From positions 124,001 to 188,000 of the forward strand of contig NZ_PDWS01000005.1 in assembly GCF_010093305.1 (NCBI RefSeq): a stretch of 64,000 nucleotides of DNA. Direction: 5' to 3'. The DNA comes from Pseudoxanthomonas sacheonensis. GTDB lineage: Bacteria > Pseudomonadota > Gammaproteobacteria > Xanthomonadales > Xanthomonadaceae. Every line of letters starts with the position of its first letter. Positions within the stretch are counted from its first letter, which is position 1. The notes beneath the pieces are model-generated. The model saw only the letters and a program-made list of their open reading frames with translations, did no database searches and had not been told where the DNA came from. The position numbers and the translations under genes were made by a program. Shown one piece after another: positions 24,803-34,073 of the stretch.

Positions 24803-25444
24803 TCAGCCTCCCCTTGGTGCGTGTCGGCCGAGCGCCTGCAGGTAGGCGACCACCGCATCGAGTTCGCTCTTGCCGTTCACCGCTTGCGCGGCGGCGGCGA
24901 TTTCCTCGTCCGAGTACGGATCGCCCAGGGTCTGCAGCGCCTTCATGCGCCTGGCCACGGTGGCGCCGTCGACCGGGTTGCCGCCCAGCCATGGAAAGCC
25001 CGGCATGTTGGATTCGGGCACCACGTCGCGCGGATTGGCCAGGTGCACGCGGTGCCAGTCGTCGGAATAGCGCCCGCCCACGCGCGCCAGGTCGGGCCCG
25101 GTGCGCTTGCTGCCCCATTGGAACGGACGGTCGTAGACCGATTCCCCGGCCAGCGAGAAGTGGCCGTAGCGTTCGCTTTCGAAGCGCAGGGTGCGCACCA
25201 TCTGCGAGTGGCAGTTGTAGCAACCCTCGCGCACGTAGACATCGCGCCCGGCCAGCTGCAGCGCCGGGTAGGGCTTGACGCCTTCCAACGGCTCGATGGC
25301 CTCGGCCTGGTGCATCAGCGGCACGATTTCGGCCAGGCCGCCGAAGGACACCGCCACGGCGATCAGGACCGCCATCAGGCCGACGTTCTTCTCTATCTTC
25401 TCGTGGCCGTTGGCATTTGCGTTGTGGGGTTTCTTGTCGCTCAT
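24803..25444 (-). CDS. ccoO: cbb3-type cytochrome c oxidase subunit II (monohaem)
   Basis: This 213-residue protein has one N-terminal anchor helix ([22 protein letters not shown]) and a periplasmic cytochrome c domain with the haem site [12 protein letters not shown]. An axial Met candidate lies in [40 protein letters not shown] blocks (given here only in part) are typical of CcoO. It follows ccoN by 10 bp in the ccoNOQP operon. Confidence 0.95.
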   Translation of the reverse strand: MSDKKPHNANANGHEKIEKNVGLMAVLIAVAVSFGGLAEIVPLMHQAEAIEPLEGVKPYPALQLAGRDVYVREGCYNCHSQMVRTLRFESERYGHFSLAGESVYDRPFQWGSKRTGPDLARVGGRYSDDWHRVHLANPRDVVPESNMPGFPWLGGNPVDGATVARRMKALQTLGDPYSDEEIAAAAQAVNGKSELDAVVAYLQALGRHAPRGG

Positions 25445-25454
25445 GTCAGTTTCC

Positions 25455-26894
25455 TCAGGCCTTCGCTTCCGACACGTCCACCGGCAGGATCGGCTGTGGC
25501 GCCAGCGCGGCCGCCGCCCGGTAGGTCTTCCAGGTGTTCCACGCCATCACTCCCATGCCGGACAGCACCAGCAGTCCGCCGCCCAGGCGGATCAGGTAGT
25601 ACGGGTAGGTGGCGTTGAGCGCCTCGACGAAGCTGTAGGTCAGGGTGCCGTCGTCGTTGGTGGCGCGCCACATCAGCCCCTGCATCACGCCGGCGATCCA
25701 CATCGAAGCGATGTAGAACACCACGCCCAGCGTGTGCATCCAGAAATGCGCGTCGATCATCTTCACCGAGTACATCCGTTCGCGGCCCAGCAGGCGCGGC
25801 AGCAGCGCGTAGAGCGAGCCGATGGAGATCATCGCCACCCAGCCCAGCGCGCCCGCATGCACGTGGCCCACGGTCCAGTCGGTGTAATGGCTCAGCGAGT
25901 TGACCGTCTTGATCGACATCATCGGTCCCTCGAAGGTGGCGATCATGTAGAAGCTGATGGCCACGATGAGGAACTTCAGGATCGGGTCGGTGCGCAGCTT
26001 GTGCCACACCCCAGACAGAGTCAGGATGCCGTTCAGCGCGCCGCCCCAGGACGGCGCCAGCAGGATCAGCGAGAACACCATGCCCACCGACTGCGCCCAG
26101 TCGGGCAGCGCGGTGTAATGCAGGTGGTGCGGCCCGGCCCACATGTACACCGCGATCAGCGCCCAGAAGTGCACGATCGACAGCCGGTAGGAATAAACCG
26201 GGCGTCCGGCCTGCTTGGGCACGAAGTAGTACATCATTCCCAGGAAGCCGGCGGTCAGGAAGAAACCCACCGCGTTGTGCCCGTACCACCACTGCACCAT
26301 GGCGTCGACGGCGCCGCTGTAGACCGGGTAGGACTTGGCCAGGCCCACCGGGATGGCGATGCTGTTGACGATGTGCAGCAGCGCGATGGCGATGATGAAG
26401 GCGCCGTAGAACCAGTTGGCCACGTAGATGTGCTTGACGTTGCGCTTGGCGATGGTGCCGAAGAACAGCACGCCGTAGGCCACCCAGACCGCCGTGATCA
26501 GCAGGTCTATGGGCCACTCCAGCTCGGCGTACTCCTTGCCCTGGGTCAGGCCCATCGGCAGGGTGATGGCCGCGGCCACGATCACCAGCTGCCAGCCCCA
26601 GAACACGAAGGCGGCCAGCTTGTCCGACAGCAGCCGCACATGGCAGGTGCGCTGCACGATGTGCAGGCTGGTGGCGAACAGCGCGCAACCGCCGAAGGCG
26701 AAAATGACCGCATTGGTGTGCAACGGCCGCAGACGGCCATAGCTGAACCAGGGCAGGTCGAAATTGAGCGCGGGCCAGTACAGCTGGGCGGCGATGATCA
26801 CCCCCACCAGCATGCCCACGATCCCCCAGACCACGGTCATCACCGCGAACTGCCGTACCACTTTGTCGTTGTAGGTCCCCTGGACGCCTTGCAT
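25455..26894 (-). CDS. ccoN: cbb3-type cytochrome c oxidase subunit I (catalytic)
   Basis: This 479-residue haem-copper oxidase core subunit has about 12 helices. Histidines of the haem/Cu(B) centre are visible in [48 protein letters not shown] and the late [16 protein letters not shown]. It reduces O2 to water and pumps protons with high oxygen affinity. It heads the leftward directon. Its start codon lies about 64 bp from the centre of the perfect FNR box at 26952-26965, which would place that site near -41.5 of a promoter with a short leader. Oxygen-responsive activation by the FNR encoded at 13440 is therefore likely. Confidence 0.96.
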   Translation of the reverse strand: MQGVQGTYNDKVVRQFAVMTVVWGIVGMLVGVIIAAQLYWPALNFDLPWFSYGRLRPLHTNAVIFAFGGCALFATSLHIVQRTCHVRLLSDKLAAFVFWGWQLVIVAAAITLPMGLTQGKEYAELEWPIDLLITAVWVAYGVLFFGTIAKRNVKHIYVANWFYGAFIIAIALLHIVNSIAIPVGLAKSYPVYSGAVDAMVQWWYGHNAVGFFLTAGFLGMMYYFVPKQAGRPVYSYRLSIVHFWALIAVYMWAGPHHLHYTALPDWAQSVGMVFSLILLAPSWGGALNGILTLSGVWHKLRTDPILKFLIVAISFYMIATFEGPMMSIKTVNSLSHYTDWTVGHVHAGALGWVAMISIGSLYALLPRLLGRERMYSVKMIDAHFWMHTLGVVFYIASMWIAGVMQGLMWRATNDDGTLTYSFVEALNATYPYYLIRLGGGLLVLSGMGVMAWNTWKTYRAAAALAPQPILPVDVSEAKA

Positions 26895-26951
26895 GCAGTC
26901 CGCTCCTCGTCTTGTCGGAGCGGATGATCCCTTGGGCGCGACCGCGCCGCG

Positions 26952-26965
26952 TTGATCCAGATCAA
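26952..26965. promoter_or_regulatory. Perfect FNR box in the ccoN-cydA divergent promoter
   Basis: TTGATCCAGATCAA is an exact TTGAT-N4-ATCAA palindrome in the 163-bp space between ccoN and cydA. Its centre is 64 bp from the ccoN start and 99 bp from the cydA start. Rightward, TCTAGT at 26988-26993 and TACAAT at 27023-27028 are possible -10 elements. Class II activation fits the former, and a more distant site the latter. Confidence 0.88.
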
Positions 26966-27057
26966 TGCGGCGGCCGAAAGGGCGTGGTCTAGTTCCGGCC
27001 GAAGGTCGCCTCCCTGAGGCGCTACAATGGATTCATCTCCATGCCGAGTCGTCCCCC

Positions 27058-28644
27058 ATGCCGGACATGAACGTCGTAGAGTTGTCGCGCCTGCAGTTCG
27101 CGTTGACCGCGATGTACCACTTCCTGTTCGTGCCGCTGACCCTGGGCCTGTCCTTCATGATCGCGATCATGGAGAGCGTCTACGTGATGACCGGCCGCGA
27201 CATCTGGCGGCGCATGACCCTGTTCTGGGGCACGCTGTTCGGCATCAACTTCGCCATGGGCGTGGCCACCGGCATCGTCATGGAGTTCCAGTTCGGCATG
27301 AACTGGTCCTACTACAGCCAGTACGTGGGCGACATCTTCGGCGCGCCGCTGGCCATCGAGGGCCTGATGGCGTTCTTCCTGGAAGCCACTTTCGTCGGCC
27401 TGTTCTTCTTCGGCTGGGACAAGCTGTCCAAGGTCAAGCACCTGATGGTGACCTGGCTGGTGGCGCTGGGCACCAATTTCTCGGCGCTGTGGATCCTGAT
27501 CGCCAACGGCTGGATGCAGTACCCGGTCGGCGCGGAATTCAATCCGGCCACCATGCGCATGGAAGTCACCGATTTCGCGGCCGTGCTGTTCAATCCGGTG
27601 GCGCAGGCCAAGTTCGTGCACACGGTCAGCGCCGGCTACGTGCTGGGCGCGGTGTTCGTGATGGCGATCAGCGCTTTCTATCTGCTGCGCGGCCGGCATG
27701 TCGACCTGGCCAAGCGCTCCATGGCGGTGGCGGCGAGCTTCGGGTTGGCGGCGTCGCTGTCGGTGGTGGTGCTGGGCGACGAGAGCGGTTATGTCACCGG
27801 CGAGAACCAGAAAATGAAACTGGCGGCGATCGAGGCGATGTGGGAGACCGAGTCCGCTCCGGCCGGCTTCAACGCCTTCGCCATTCCCAACCAGGAAACG
27901 CGCACCAACGAATACGCCGTGCATATCCCCTGGGTGATGGGGCTGATCGGCACGCGCTCGTTCAACACCGAGATTCCGGGCATCGACGAGCTGGTGGAAC
28001 GGGCCCAGGAACGCATCCGCAACGGCCAGGTCGCCTATGCGGCCCTGCAGCGGTTGCGCGCAGACCGCAGCGATATGCACGCCAAGGCCATGTTCGACCT
28101 GCACTGGCAGGACATGGGCTACGCGCTGCTGCTCAAGCGCTACCGCGAAGACATCGGCAACGCCAGCGAGCAGGAAATCGCCCAGGCCGCGGCCGACACC
28201 ATTCCGCGCGTGGCGCCGTTGTTCTGGAGCTTCCGGCTGATGGCCGGGGTGGGGTTCTATTTCATCGCCTTCTTCGCGCTGGCGTTCTGGCTGGCCACCG
28301 TGCGGAAGCTGGACAAATACCGCTGGTTCCTGAAGCTGGCGCTGTACAGCCTGCCGCTGCCGTGGCTGGCGATCGAGGCGGGCTGGCTGATCGCCGAATA
28401 CGGACGCCAGCCGTGGATCATCGACGGCGTGCTGCCGACGTTCCTGGCGGCCTCGGGCCTGAAGCTGCACCAGATCGTCATCTCGCTCACCGGCTTCGTG
28501 GTGATCTACACCTCGCTGGCGGTGGTGGACGTTTACCTGCTGCGCAAGGTGGTGCTGAAAGGACCCGACGATATGCCCGGCGGCGAGCGACGCCCCAACC
28601 AGGAAGGCGCGCCGCTGGCGGCCGCTTCTTCCACCGCGGCCTGA
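27058..28644 (+). CDS. cydA: Cytochrome bd ubiquinol oxidase subunit I
   Basis: This 528-residue membrane subunit carries haems b558, b595 and d and oxidises quinol. Key features are an N-terminal SRLQFALTAMYHFLFVPLTL (His ligand region), GENQKMKLAAIEAMWETE in the quinol loop, and the conserved GRQPW motif in AEYGRQPWIIDGVLPT. The quinol-binding Q loop seems of the long type, but I did not measure this. The ATG at 27058 starts MPDMNVVEL; the ATG at 27067 is an alternative and neither has a clear Shine-Dalgarno. It heads cydABX and diverges from ccoN across the FNR box. Confidence 0.95.
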   Translation: MPDMNVVELSRLQFALTAMYHFLFVPLTLGLSFMIAIMESVYVMTGRDIWRRMTLFWGTLFGINFAMGVATGIVMEFQFGMNWSYYSQYVGDIFGAPLAIEGLMAFFLEATFVGLFFFGWDKLSKVKHLMVTWLVALGTNFSALWILIANGWMQYPVGAEFNPATMRMEVTDFAAVLFNPVAQAKFVHTVSAGYVLGAVFVMAISAFYLLRGRHVDLAKRSMAVAASFGLAASLSVVVLGDESGYVTGENQKMKLAAIEAMWETESAPAGFNAFAIPNQETRTNEYAVHIPWVMGLIGTRSFNTEIPGIDELVERAQERIRNGQVAYAALQRLRADRSDMHAKAMFDLHWQDMGYALLLKRYREDIGNASEQEIAQAAADTIPRVAPLFWSFRLMAGVGFYFIAFFALAFWLATVRKLDKYRWFLKLALYSLPLPWLAIEAGWLIAEYGRQPWIIDGVLPTFLAASGLKLHQIVISLTGFVVIYTSLAVVDVYLLRKVVLKGPDDMPGGERRPNQEGAPLAAASSTAA

Positions 28645-28656
28645 CCGGAGAGCGGC

Positions 28657-29805
28657 ATGGACACGATTCCCCTCGATTACGAAACCCTGCGCCTGATCTG
28701 GTGGCTGCTGCTGGGCATCCTGCTGATCGGCTTCGCGGTGACGGACGGCTTCGATCTGGGCGTGGGCACGCTGCTGCCGGCGGTGGCGCGCACCGATGCG
28801 GAGCGTCGCCTGGTGCTCAACGTGATCGGCCCGGTATGGGAAGGCAACCAGGTGTGGCTGATACTGGGCGGCGGCGCGATCTTCGCGGCGTTCCCGGCGT
28901 TGTACGCCGTGAGTTTCTCGGGTTTCTACCTGGCGATGTTCCTGATCCTGTTCGCGCTGATATTGCGGCCGGTCGGTTTCAAATTCCGCAGCAAGGTGGA
29001 AGACAAGCGCTGGCGCGCGGTGTGGGACTGGGGCTTGTTCGTCGGCGGTTTCGTGCCGTCGCTGGTGTTCGGCGTGGCCATGGGCAACGTGCTGCTGGGC
29101 GCGCCTTTCCACTTCGACGATACCTTGCGCATCTTCTATACCGGCGGGTTCTTCGCATTGCTCTCTCCCTTCGCGGTTCTGTGCGGCTTGGTCAGCGTGG
29201 CCATGCTCGTCGCCCATGGCGCGGCCATGCTGGTGATCAAGACCGACGGCGAGGTCGCGTTGCGCGCGCGGCGTTACGGTTCGCTGGCGGCGCTGGCCAC
29301 GGCGGTGCTGTTCGTGCTGGCCGGTGTCTGGGTGGCCAACGGCGTGACCGGCTATTCCATCGTGGGCGCGCTCGATACGGCGGGCGCTTCCAATCCCCTG
29401 GGCAAGCAGGCGATCGCCGCGCCGGGCGCGTGGATGGCGAACTACCGCGCCATGCCGTGGACCTGGATCTTCCCGCTGCTGGGCGTAGCGGGCGCATTGC
29501 TCAGCGCGTTGATGCTGCGCGCGGGACGCGGCGGCGCCGCCATCATGGCATCGGGCCTGGCCATTGCCGGCATCATCCTCACCGAAGGCGTAGCGGTGTT
29601 TCCCTTCCTGCTGCCGTCCTCCACCGATCCCAATTCCAGCCTGACGCTGTGGGACGCTTCTTCCAGTCACATGACGCTGTTCGTCATGCTGGTGGTGACC
29701 TGTCTGTTCCTGCCTCTCGTGATCCTCTACACCAGCTGGGTGTACCGCGTGCTGCGCGGCAAGGTGAGTCCGGAAAGCCTGGAACAGAATCACAACTCCT
29801 ACTGA
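28657..29805 (+). CDS. cydB: Cytochrome bd ubiquinol oxidase subunit II
   Basis: This 382-residue integral membrane protein has about nine helices. The N-terminus has [20 protein letters not shown] followed by [13 protein letters not shown], the CydB signature. Further blocks ([20 protein letters not shown] and [19 protein letters not shown]) are typical. It pairs with CydA in cytochrome bd, lies 12 bp downstream of cydA and is followed by cydX after 9 bp. It has no haem ligands of its own. Confidence 0.95.
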   Translation: MDTIPLDYETLRLIWWLLLGILLIGFAVTDGFDLGVGTLLPAVARTDAERRLVLNVIGPVWEGNQVWLILGGGAIFAAFPALYAVSFSGFYLAMFLILFALILRPVGFKFRSKVEDKRWRAVWDWGLFVGGFVPSLVFGVAMGNVLLGAPFHFDDTLRIFYTGGFFALLSPFAVLCGLVSVAMLVAHGAAMLVIKTDGEVALRARRYGSLAALATAVLFVLAGVWVANGVTGYSIVGALDTAGASNPLGKQAIAAPGAWMANYRAMPWTWIFPLLGVAGALLSALMLRAGRGGAAIMASGLAIAGIILTEGVAVFPFLLPSSTDPNSSLTLWDASSSHMTLFVMLVVTCLFLPLVILYTSWVYRVLRGKVSPESLEQNHNSY

Positions 29806-29814
29806 GGAAAGGCC

Positions 29815-29970
29815 ATGTGGTATTTCTCCTGGATACTCGGCGTCAGCCTGGCCGCGAGCTTCGCGATTCTCAACGGCATGTGGTACGAAATGCGCGAGAA
29901 CGACCGCACCGCGCGCGAAGCGCAAGAGCAGGAAGCGCAGCGGCTGGCGAAAGAAACGCGCGCCGACTGA
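29815..29970 (+). CDS. cydX: Cytochrome bd small subunit CydX
   Basis: This 51-residue peptide begins MWYFSWILGVSLAASFAILN, the single-helix CydX/YbgT signature with its N-terminal Trp-Tyr. It ends in a charged, Glu/Arg-rich tail. CydX stabilises the bd oxidase haems. GAGGAAAGGCC just before the ATG supplies a ribosome binding site. The gene ends 13 bp before a palindromic repeat. Confidence 0.93.
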   Translation: MWYFSWILGVSLAASFAILNGMWYEMRENDRTAREAQEQEAQRLAKETRAD

Positions 29971-29982
29971 AGCCAGCGTGGG

Positions 29983-30055
29983 GTAGGTCGGGGCTACGCC
30001 CCCGACGCTCGGAAAACCCGGGTGCGCGTGCGTCGGGGGCGTAGCCCCGACCTAC
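29983..30055. repeat. Inverted repeat overlapping the sensor kinase 3' end
   Basis: GTAGGTCGGGGCTACGCCCCCGACGC and its complement, ending at 30055, form a long hairpin between convergent cydX and the kinase gene. The outermost bases on the right (CTAC on the plus strand) give the TAG stop of the kinase at 30052-30054. Same family as 5065 and 49408. Confidence 0.87.
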
Positions 30056-31320
30056 GGGCGCAGGCGCAAGGTAGTGCGCGTGCCGCGGCCGGACACCGAA
30101 GAGAATGCGAGATTCCAGCCCAGGTGTTCGCACAGGCGCGAGATCAGGTCCAGGCCTATGCCCCCGCCGTCGCGTCCGCCGCCCCGCGCCACTCGCGCGT
30201 AGATTTCGCTGATCTCCTCCGGCGACATGCCATGGCCCGGGTCCTCGATCACCACGGTGGCGTCGGGCCGCAGGCTGATGCGGATCTGGCCGCGGTCGCT
30301 GTTTTCGATGGCGTTGCGCAGCAGATTGCCGATCGCCGCCTGTACGATGGTCACCGGCGCCACGATTTCGCAGGGAGGCATGGCTTCCAGCACCAGCGTC
30401 AGATCCTTGTCGCGAGTCAGGTGGCGATGGTCTTCCACGATCTCCGGCAGCAACTGGTCCAACGGCACATGGTCGCTCGAGTCCGCCAGCCGCGAGGGAT
30501 CCTTGGCCAGGGTCAACAGCAACGAAATCAACTGCTCCACGTTGCGCGCAGTGCGGTGGATGCGCGCCACCTGGTTGCGCGCGGCCGGTGGAACGTCCGC
30601 CTGATCCAGGACCAGCTCGGAGGCGCCGGCGATCACCGCGATGGGCGTGCGCAATTCATGGCTCGAGCTGGCGATGAAGGCATGCTCGCGCTCCACGAAA
30701 CTCTGGTTGCGGCGCAGGTAATCGTTGAAGGCGTCGGCGATGACCACCATCTCGGCGCTGGCGTCTTCGTCCAGTACGACTTTCTGGTCGGCTTGCGCAG
30801 GCTTCAGCTTTTCGACCTGCTGGGCAAGCATGGCCAGCGGCTGGATCACCAGCCCCAGCCGCCACATCACCACCAGGCCAAGGATAAGGATCACAACGAC
30901 CGTGCCGGCGGCCACTGCAGCGGTAATGGCGCCCTCTACGCCTTCGAATTCGGTCAGGTTCAGAGCCATGGCCACGGGCTTCCCGTCGATCTGATCGACC
31001 AGCACGACGCTGGTCACTCCGTCGAGGGTCATGTCGTCGTGCAAACCCGCCTCCAGTGAAGCCAGGTCGGCCGGCAACGGCGGCGTGCCGGGCACCCCGA
31101 ACATGCGCAGCGTGTCGGTATCGCGCCAGCGATAGGCGGCGTTGGCATGGGTACGCTGCCCATAGAAGTCCAGCTCGGAACGCAGCAGCGATTCCCAGGC
31201 CAGGTGCTCGACCCGTTCATGGATGATGTATCCCCCCGCCAGCACGGCCGCCGACAGCAACACCGCATAGACGAAAAGCCATTGCAGAATGCGGTGTTTC
31301 AGTAGCGGCCTAGATCCCAT
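30052..31320 (-). CDS. Sensor histidine kinase (lipid A/envelope module)
   Basis: This 422-residue kinase has an N-terminal helix (about 12-30), a periplasmic sensor region of about 100 residues, a second helix (about 130-155) and a short HAMP-like linker. The HisKA H-box is SSSHELRTPI, then the N-box NLLRNAIEN, G1 DPGHGM and G2 GGGIGLDLI. It should phosphorylate the regulator encoded just upstream (11-nt overlap). The adjacent lipid A modification genes suggest a PmrB-like role, but the sensor domain carries no recognised acidic iron-binding motif. Its final codons abut a palindromic repeat that provides the stop. Confidence 0.9.
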   Translation of the reverse strand: MGSRPLLKHRILQWLFVYAVLLSAAVLAGGYIIHERVEHLAWESLLRSELDFYGQRTHANAAYRWRDTDTLRMFGVPGTPPLPADLASLEAGLHDDMTLDGVTSVVLVDQIDGKPVAMALNLTEFEGVEGAITAAVAAGTVVVILILGLVVMWRLGLVIQPLAMLAQQVEKLKPAQADQKVVLDEDASAEMVVIADAFNDYLRRNQSFVEREHAFIASSSHELRTPIAVIAGASELVLDQADVPPAARNQVARIHRTARNVEQLISLLLTLAKDPSRLADSSDHVPLDQLLPEIVEDHRHLTRDKDLTLVLEAMPPCEIVAPVTIVQAAIGNLLRNAIENSDRGQIRISLRPDATVVIEDPGHGMSPEEISEIYARVARGGGRDGGGIGLDLISRLCEHLGWNLAFSSVSGRGTRTTLRLRP

Positions 31321-32008
31321 CCGGGTCGTCCCGGGCGATGGCCGCCAGCCTGTAGCCGACCCGCGGCAGGGTATGGATCAGTTTGACCGGGAACGGGCCA
31401 TCGACGCTGCGCCTCAGTTCGTAGATGTGCGAACGGAGCATGTCGCCATCGGGCGGGTCGTCGCCCCACAGCGCATGCTCCAGCCGTTCGCGGCTCACCG
31501 CGGCGGGACTGGCCTGCATCAGTATTTCCAGCAGTTTGCGGCAGGCCGGATACAGGTGCAGCGGCTGTCCGGCGCGCGTGGCTTCCAGCGTGGCCATGTC
31601 CAGGCGCAGATCCTCGACCTCCAGTATCCGCTTGCGGCCGCGACCGGCCACGCGCGCGATCAACGCCTCGATGCGGACTTCAAGCTCGGGCAGGGCGAAT
31701 GGCTTGGTCAGGTAGTCGTCGGCTCCGGCGCGGAACCCGGCGATCTTGTCGGGAAGCTCGTCGCGGGCGGTCAGCATGATGACCGGCACGCCGGAGTTTT
31801 CGTTCTCGCGCAGTCGGCGCAGCACTTCCCTGCCGTCCATCCGCGGAAGCATCCAATCCAGAATGACCACGTCGTAGGCGCTTTTGCCGGCCAAATGCAG
31901 ACCGGTAATGCCGTCGGGAGCCGCATCCAGCGTGTGACCGCGGGCTTCGAAGTACTCAAACAAGTTGGCGACCAGGCTGCGGTTGTCTTCGATCACCAGC
32001 AGTCGCAT
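31310..32008 (-). CDS. OmpR-family response regulator
   Basis: This 232-residue regulator has a receiver domain with MRLLVIEDNRSLVANLFEY, the phospho-acceptor Asp in VVILDWMLPRMDG and the conserved Lys in DDYLTKPFALPE. It ends in a winged-helix DNA-binding domain (LRSHIYELRRSVDGPF ... IHTLPRVGYRL). It precedes and overlaps its kinase by 11 nt. It is strikingly similar to the orphan regulator at 33336-34073, with long identical stretches in both domains. The two probably arose by duplication and may read similar DNA sites. Confidence 0.92.
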   Translation of the reverse strand: MRLLVIEDNRSLVANLFEYFEARGHTLDAAPDGITGLHLAGKSAYDVVILDWMLPRMDGREVLRRLRENENSGVPVIMLTARDELPDKIAGFRAGADDYLTKPFALPELEVRIEALIARVAGRGRKRILEVEDLRLDMATLEATRAGQPLHLYPACRKLLEILMQASPAAVSRERLEHALWGDDPPDGDMLRSHIYELRRSVDGPFPVKLIHTLPRVGYRLAAIARDDPDGI

Positions 32009-32255
32009 GGGGGATCCCGGAAAGCGTGGCGCAATGGGGAGTCGATGCTCCCAGCATCGCGCCTCCCTGTCAAAAAGTTGCGCGGCGGCAGGGAGGGCGT
32101 ATGGTTAACGTGAGGCTAACGTGTTTCTGACGAATTTCCGACACCCGGTTTTCCACCCTTTGCACCGACTGAGAGGATCGGAGAGGTTTCGGCCGTACTC
32201 GCATGCGCAGGCGTCGATCCGCCGGGGCGCCTTCTGCCATCGTTAGCCGGACCTT

Positions 32256-32996
32256 ATGCTCAAGACGCAGCCCTTGGTGATTCCCGAACTTTCCGTGGTC
32301 GTGCCCGTGTTCAACGAGCGCGACAATATCGCGCCGTTGGTCCACGAAATCGTCGCGGCGCTGCATTCGCGCCTGCCTTTCGAGATCGTCTATGTGGATG
32401 ACAACTCCACCGACGACAGCCTGCTGCGGCTCAAGGCGTTGCGGGAGCAGGTTCCCGAACTGCGGGTAGTCCGTCATCTGGTGCAGAGCGGGCAAAGCAC
32501 GGCCATCCGCACGGGCGTGAAGGCGGCGCGCGCGCGCTGGATAGCGACCCTGGATGGCGACGGCCAAAACGATCCGGCCGACATCCCCAAATTGCTGGAG
32601 GCGCGCGCTTCGGCGGCAGCGGAGGTGCGTCTGTTCGCCGGCTGGCGTGTGCACCGGCAGGACAGCGCCAGCAAACGCTGGGCATCGCGATGGGCCAACG
32701 CCATCCGCTCCCGTCTGCTTCGCGACGCTACGCCGGACACGGGTTGCGGCATCAAACTGTTCGAACGCGAGGCCTTCCTGGAGCTGCCCTATTTCGACCA
32801 CATGCATCGTTACCTGCCCGCGCTGATGCAACGCGCCGGTTGGCGTACCGTGAGCATTCCGGTCAATCACCGCAGCCGTTCGGCCGGGATTTCCAAGTAC
32901 AACAACCTCCACCGCGCCTGGGTCGGCATCGGCGATCTGCGCGGCGTGGTCTGGTTGATCAAACGCAGCAGGATTCCGCGCGCAGAGGAACTGTGA
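32256..32996 (+). CDS. Family 2 glycosyltransferase (polyprenyl-phosphate sugar transferase-like)
   Basis: This 246-residue GT-A enzyme has SVVVPVFNERDNIAPL near the N-terminus, VDDNSTDDSLL, and the nucleotide/metal motif LDGDGQNDPADIP. The C-terminal part contains GCGIKLFEREAF and NHRSRSAGISKYNN, the pattern of dolichol- or undecaprenyl-phosphate sugar transferases (DPM1/ArnC type). It has no C-terminal membrane helices, unlike ArnC. It probably loads a sugar onto a lipid carrier for the ArnT-like enzyme at 34223. Transcription diverges from the RR/HK pair, and the LpxB-N protein follows after 7 bp. Confidence 0.85.
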   Translation: MLKTQPLVIPELSVVVPVFNERDNIAPLVHEIVAALHSRLPFEIVYVDDNSTDDSLLRLKALREQVPELRVVRHLVQSGQSTAIRTGVKAARARWIATLDGDGQNDPADIPKLLEARASAAAEVRLFAGWRVHRQDSASKRWASRWANAIRSRLLRDATPDTGCGIKLFEREAFLELPYFDHMHRYLPALMQRAGWRTVSIPVNHRSRSAGISKYNNLHRAWVGIGDLRGVVWLIKRSRIPRAEEL

Positions 32997-33003
32997 GTCG
33001 CTC

Positions 33004-33339
33004 ATGCATCCGATGAACCAGGAAATCCTATGGCTGGGCTGGACCGGCCTGCACATGACCCCGTGGAAGGTGATCGGCATGGTCGGCGCGCTGATGTTCG
33101 GGGCGCGCTGGGCAGTGCAGTTCGTCGCTTCGCGCCGTGCCCGTAAACCGGTGATTCCGCGGCTGTTCTGGTACATGAGCATCGTCGGCAGCCTGATGAC
33201 GCTGAGTTACTTCCTGTTTTCCTCCAAGCAGGATTCGGTGGGGGTCATCCAGAACCTGTTTCCGGCCTTCACCGCGATCTACAGCCTGTATCTGGATATC
33301 CGTCACCGCGGATGGAAACGGGATCGCGGAGCGCATTAG
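33004..33339 (+). CDS. LpxB N-terminal-domain membrane protein
   Basis: This 111-residue protein has about three helices and matches the small domain found at the N-terminus of some lipid-A-disaccharide synthases (WLGWTGLHMTPWKVIG, ARWAVQFVASRRARKP, FWYMSIVGSLMTLSYF). Stand-alone copies commonly sit beside a GT2 and an ArnT-like gene. By context it may flip or channel a lipid-linked sugar, as SMR-like ArnE/F proteins do; that is inference. It has no catalytic LpxB part. Its 3' end overlaps the convergent regulator by 4 nt. Confidence 0.82.
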   Translation: MHPMNQEILWLGWTGLHMTPWKVIGMVGALMFGARWAVQFVASRRARKPVIPRLFWYMSIVGSLMTLSYFLFSSKQDSVGVIQNLFPAFTAIYSLYLDIRHRGWKRDRGAH

Positions 33340-34073
33340 CCGACCCTCGGCGTCGTCTGCTCGCCGCGGTTCTGGACATCCGCAGGGGCCTCGCTATTCT
33401 TTCCGAGCAACGCGAGCCGATAGCCGACCCTGGGCAGGGTATGGATCAGTTTCACCGCGAACGGACCATCGACGCTGCGCCGCAACTCATACACGTGCGA
33501 GCGCAGCAGGTTGCCGTCCGGCGGGCTGTCCGCCCAGAGCACATGTTCCAGATGTTCGCGGGAAACGGCTGCTGGACTGGCCTGCATCAGCGTTTCGAGC
33601 AGCTTGCGGCAGGTCGGATAAAGGTGCAGCAGCTGTCCGTCGCGATGCGCTTCCAGGGTGCGCAGGTCGAGCCTGAGGCCATGCATTTCCAGCACCCGGT
33701 CGCGACCCCGCTTCCCGCTGCGGGCAAGCAGCGCCTCCAGCCGCACCTCGAGTTCGGGCAGCGCGAAAGGTTTGGTCAGGTAGTCGTCGGCGCCGGCCCT
33801 GAAACCGGCGACCTTGTCGGCCAGTTCGTCGCGTGCAGTCAGCATGATGACCGGCTGGACGGGGCGCTCGATACGCAGCCGGCGCAGCACCTCGCGACCG
33901 GGCATGCGCGGCAGCATCCAGTCCAGGATGACCACGTCGTAGACTTGGTGGGTGGCCAGGTGCAGGCCGGTGGCGCCGTCGGGAGCCGCATCCAAGGTAT
34001 GGCCGCGCGCTTCGAAGTAGTCGAACAGATTGGCGACCAGGCTCGCGTTGTCCTCCACCACCAGCAATCGCAC
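33336..34073 (-). CDS. Orphan OmpR-family response regulator, paralogue of the 31310 gene
   Basis: This regulator of about 245 residues has VRLLVVEDNASLVANLFDY, Asp in VVILDWMLPRMPG, Lys in DDYLTKPFALPE and a C-terminal winged helix ending IHTLPRVGYRL. A tail of about 20 residues after that is not shared with the paralogue. The GTG at 34073 has GGAGG eight bases upstream and was preferred to an ATG twelve codons earlier. No kinase adjoins it; the kinase at 30052 could serve both regulators. It lies between the GT2/LpxB-N pair and the ArnT-like gene, on the opposite strand. Confidence 0.88.
   Translation of the reverse strand: MRLLVVEDNASLVANLFDYFEARGHTLDAAPDGATGLHLATHQVYDVVILDWMLPRMPGREVLRRLRIERPVQPVIMLTARDELADKVAGFRAGADDYLTKPFALPELEVRLEALLARSGKRGRDRVLEMHGLRLDLRTLEAHRDGQLLHLYPTCRKLLETLMQASPAAVSREHLEHVLWADSPPDGNLLRSHVYELRRSVDGPFAVKLIHTLPRVGYRLALLGKNSEAPADVQNRGEQTTPRVG

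Noticed and set aside
27022-30044. Two frames of about 1000 codons over cydAB (one on each strand)
   Set aside because: Both are shadows of cydA, cydB and cydX, with Arg/His/Gln-rich, non-protein-like translations.
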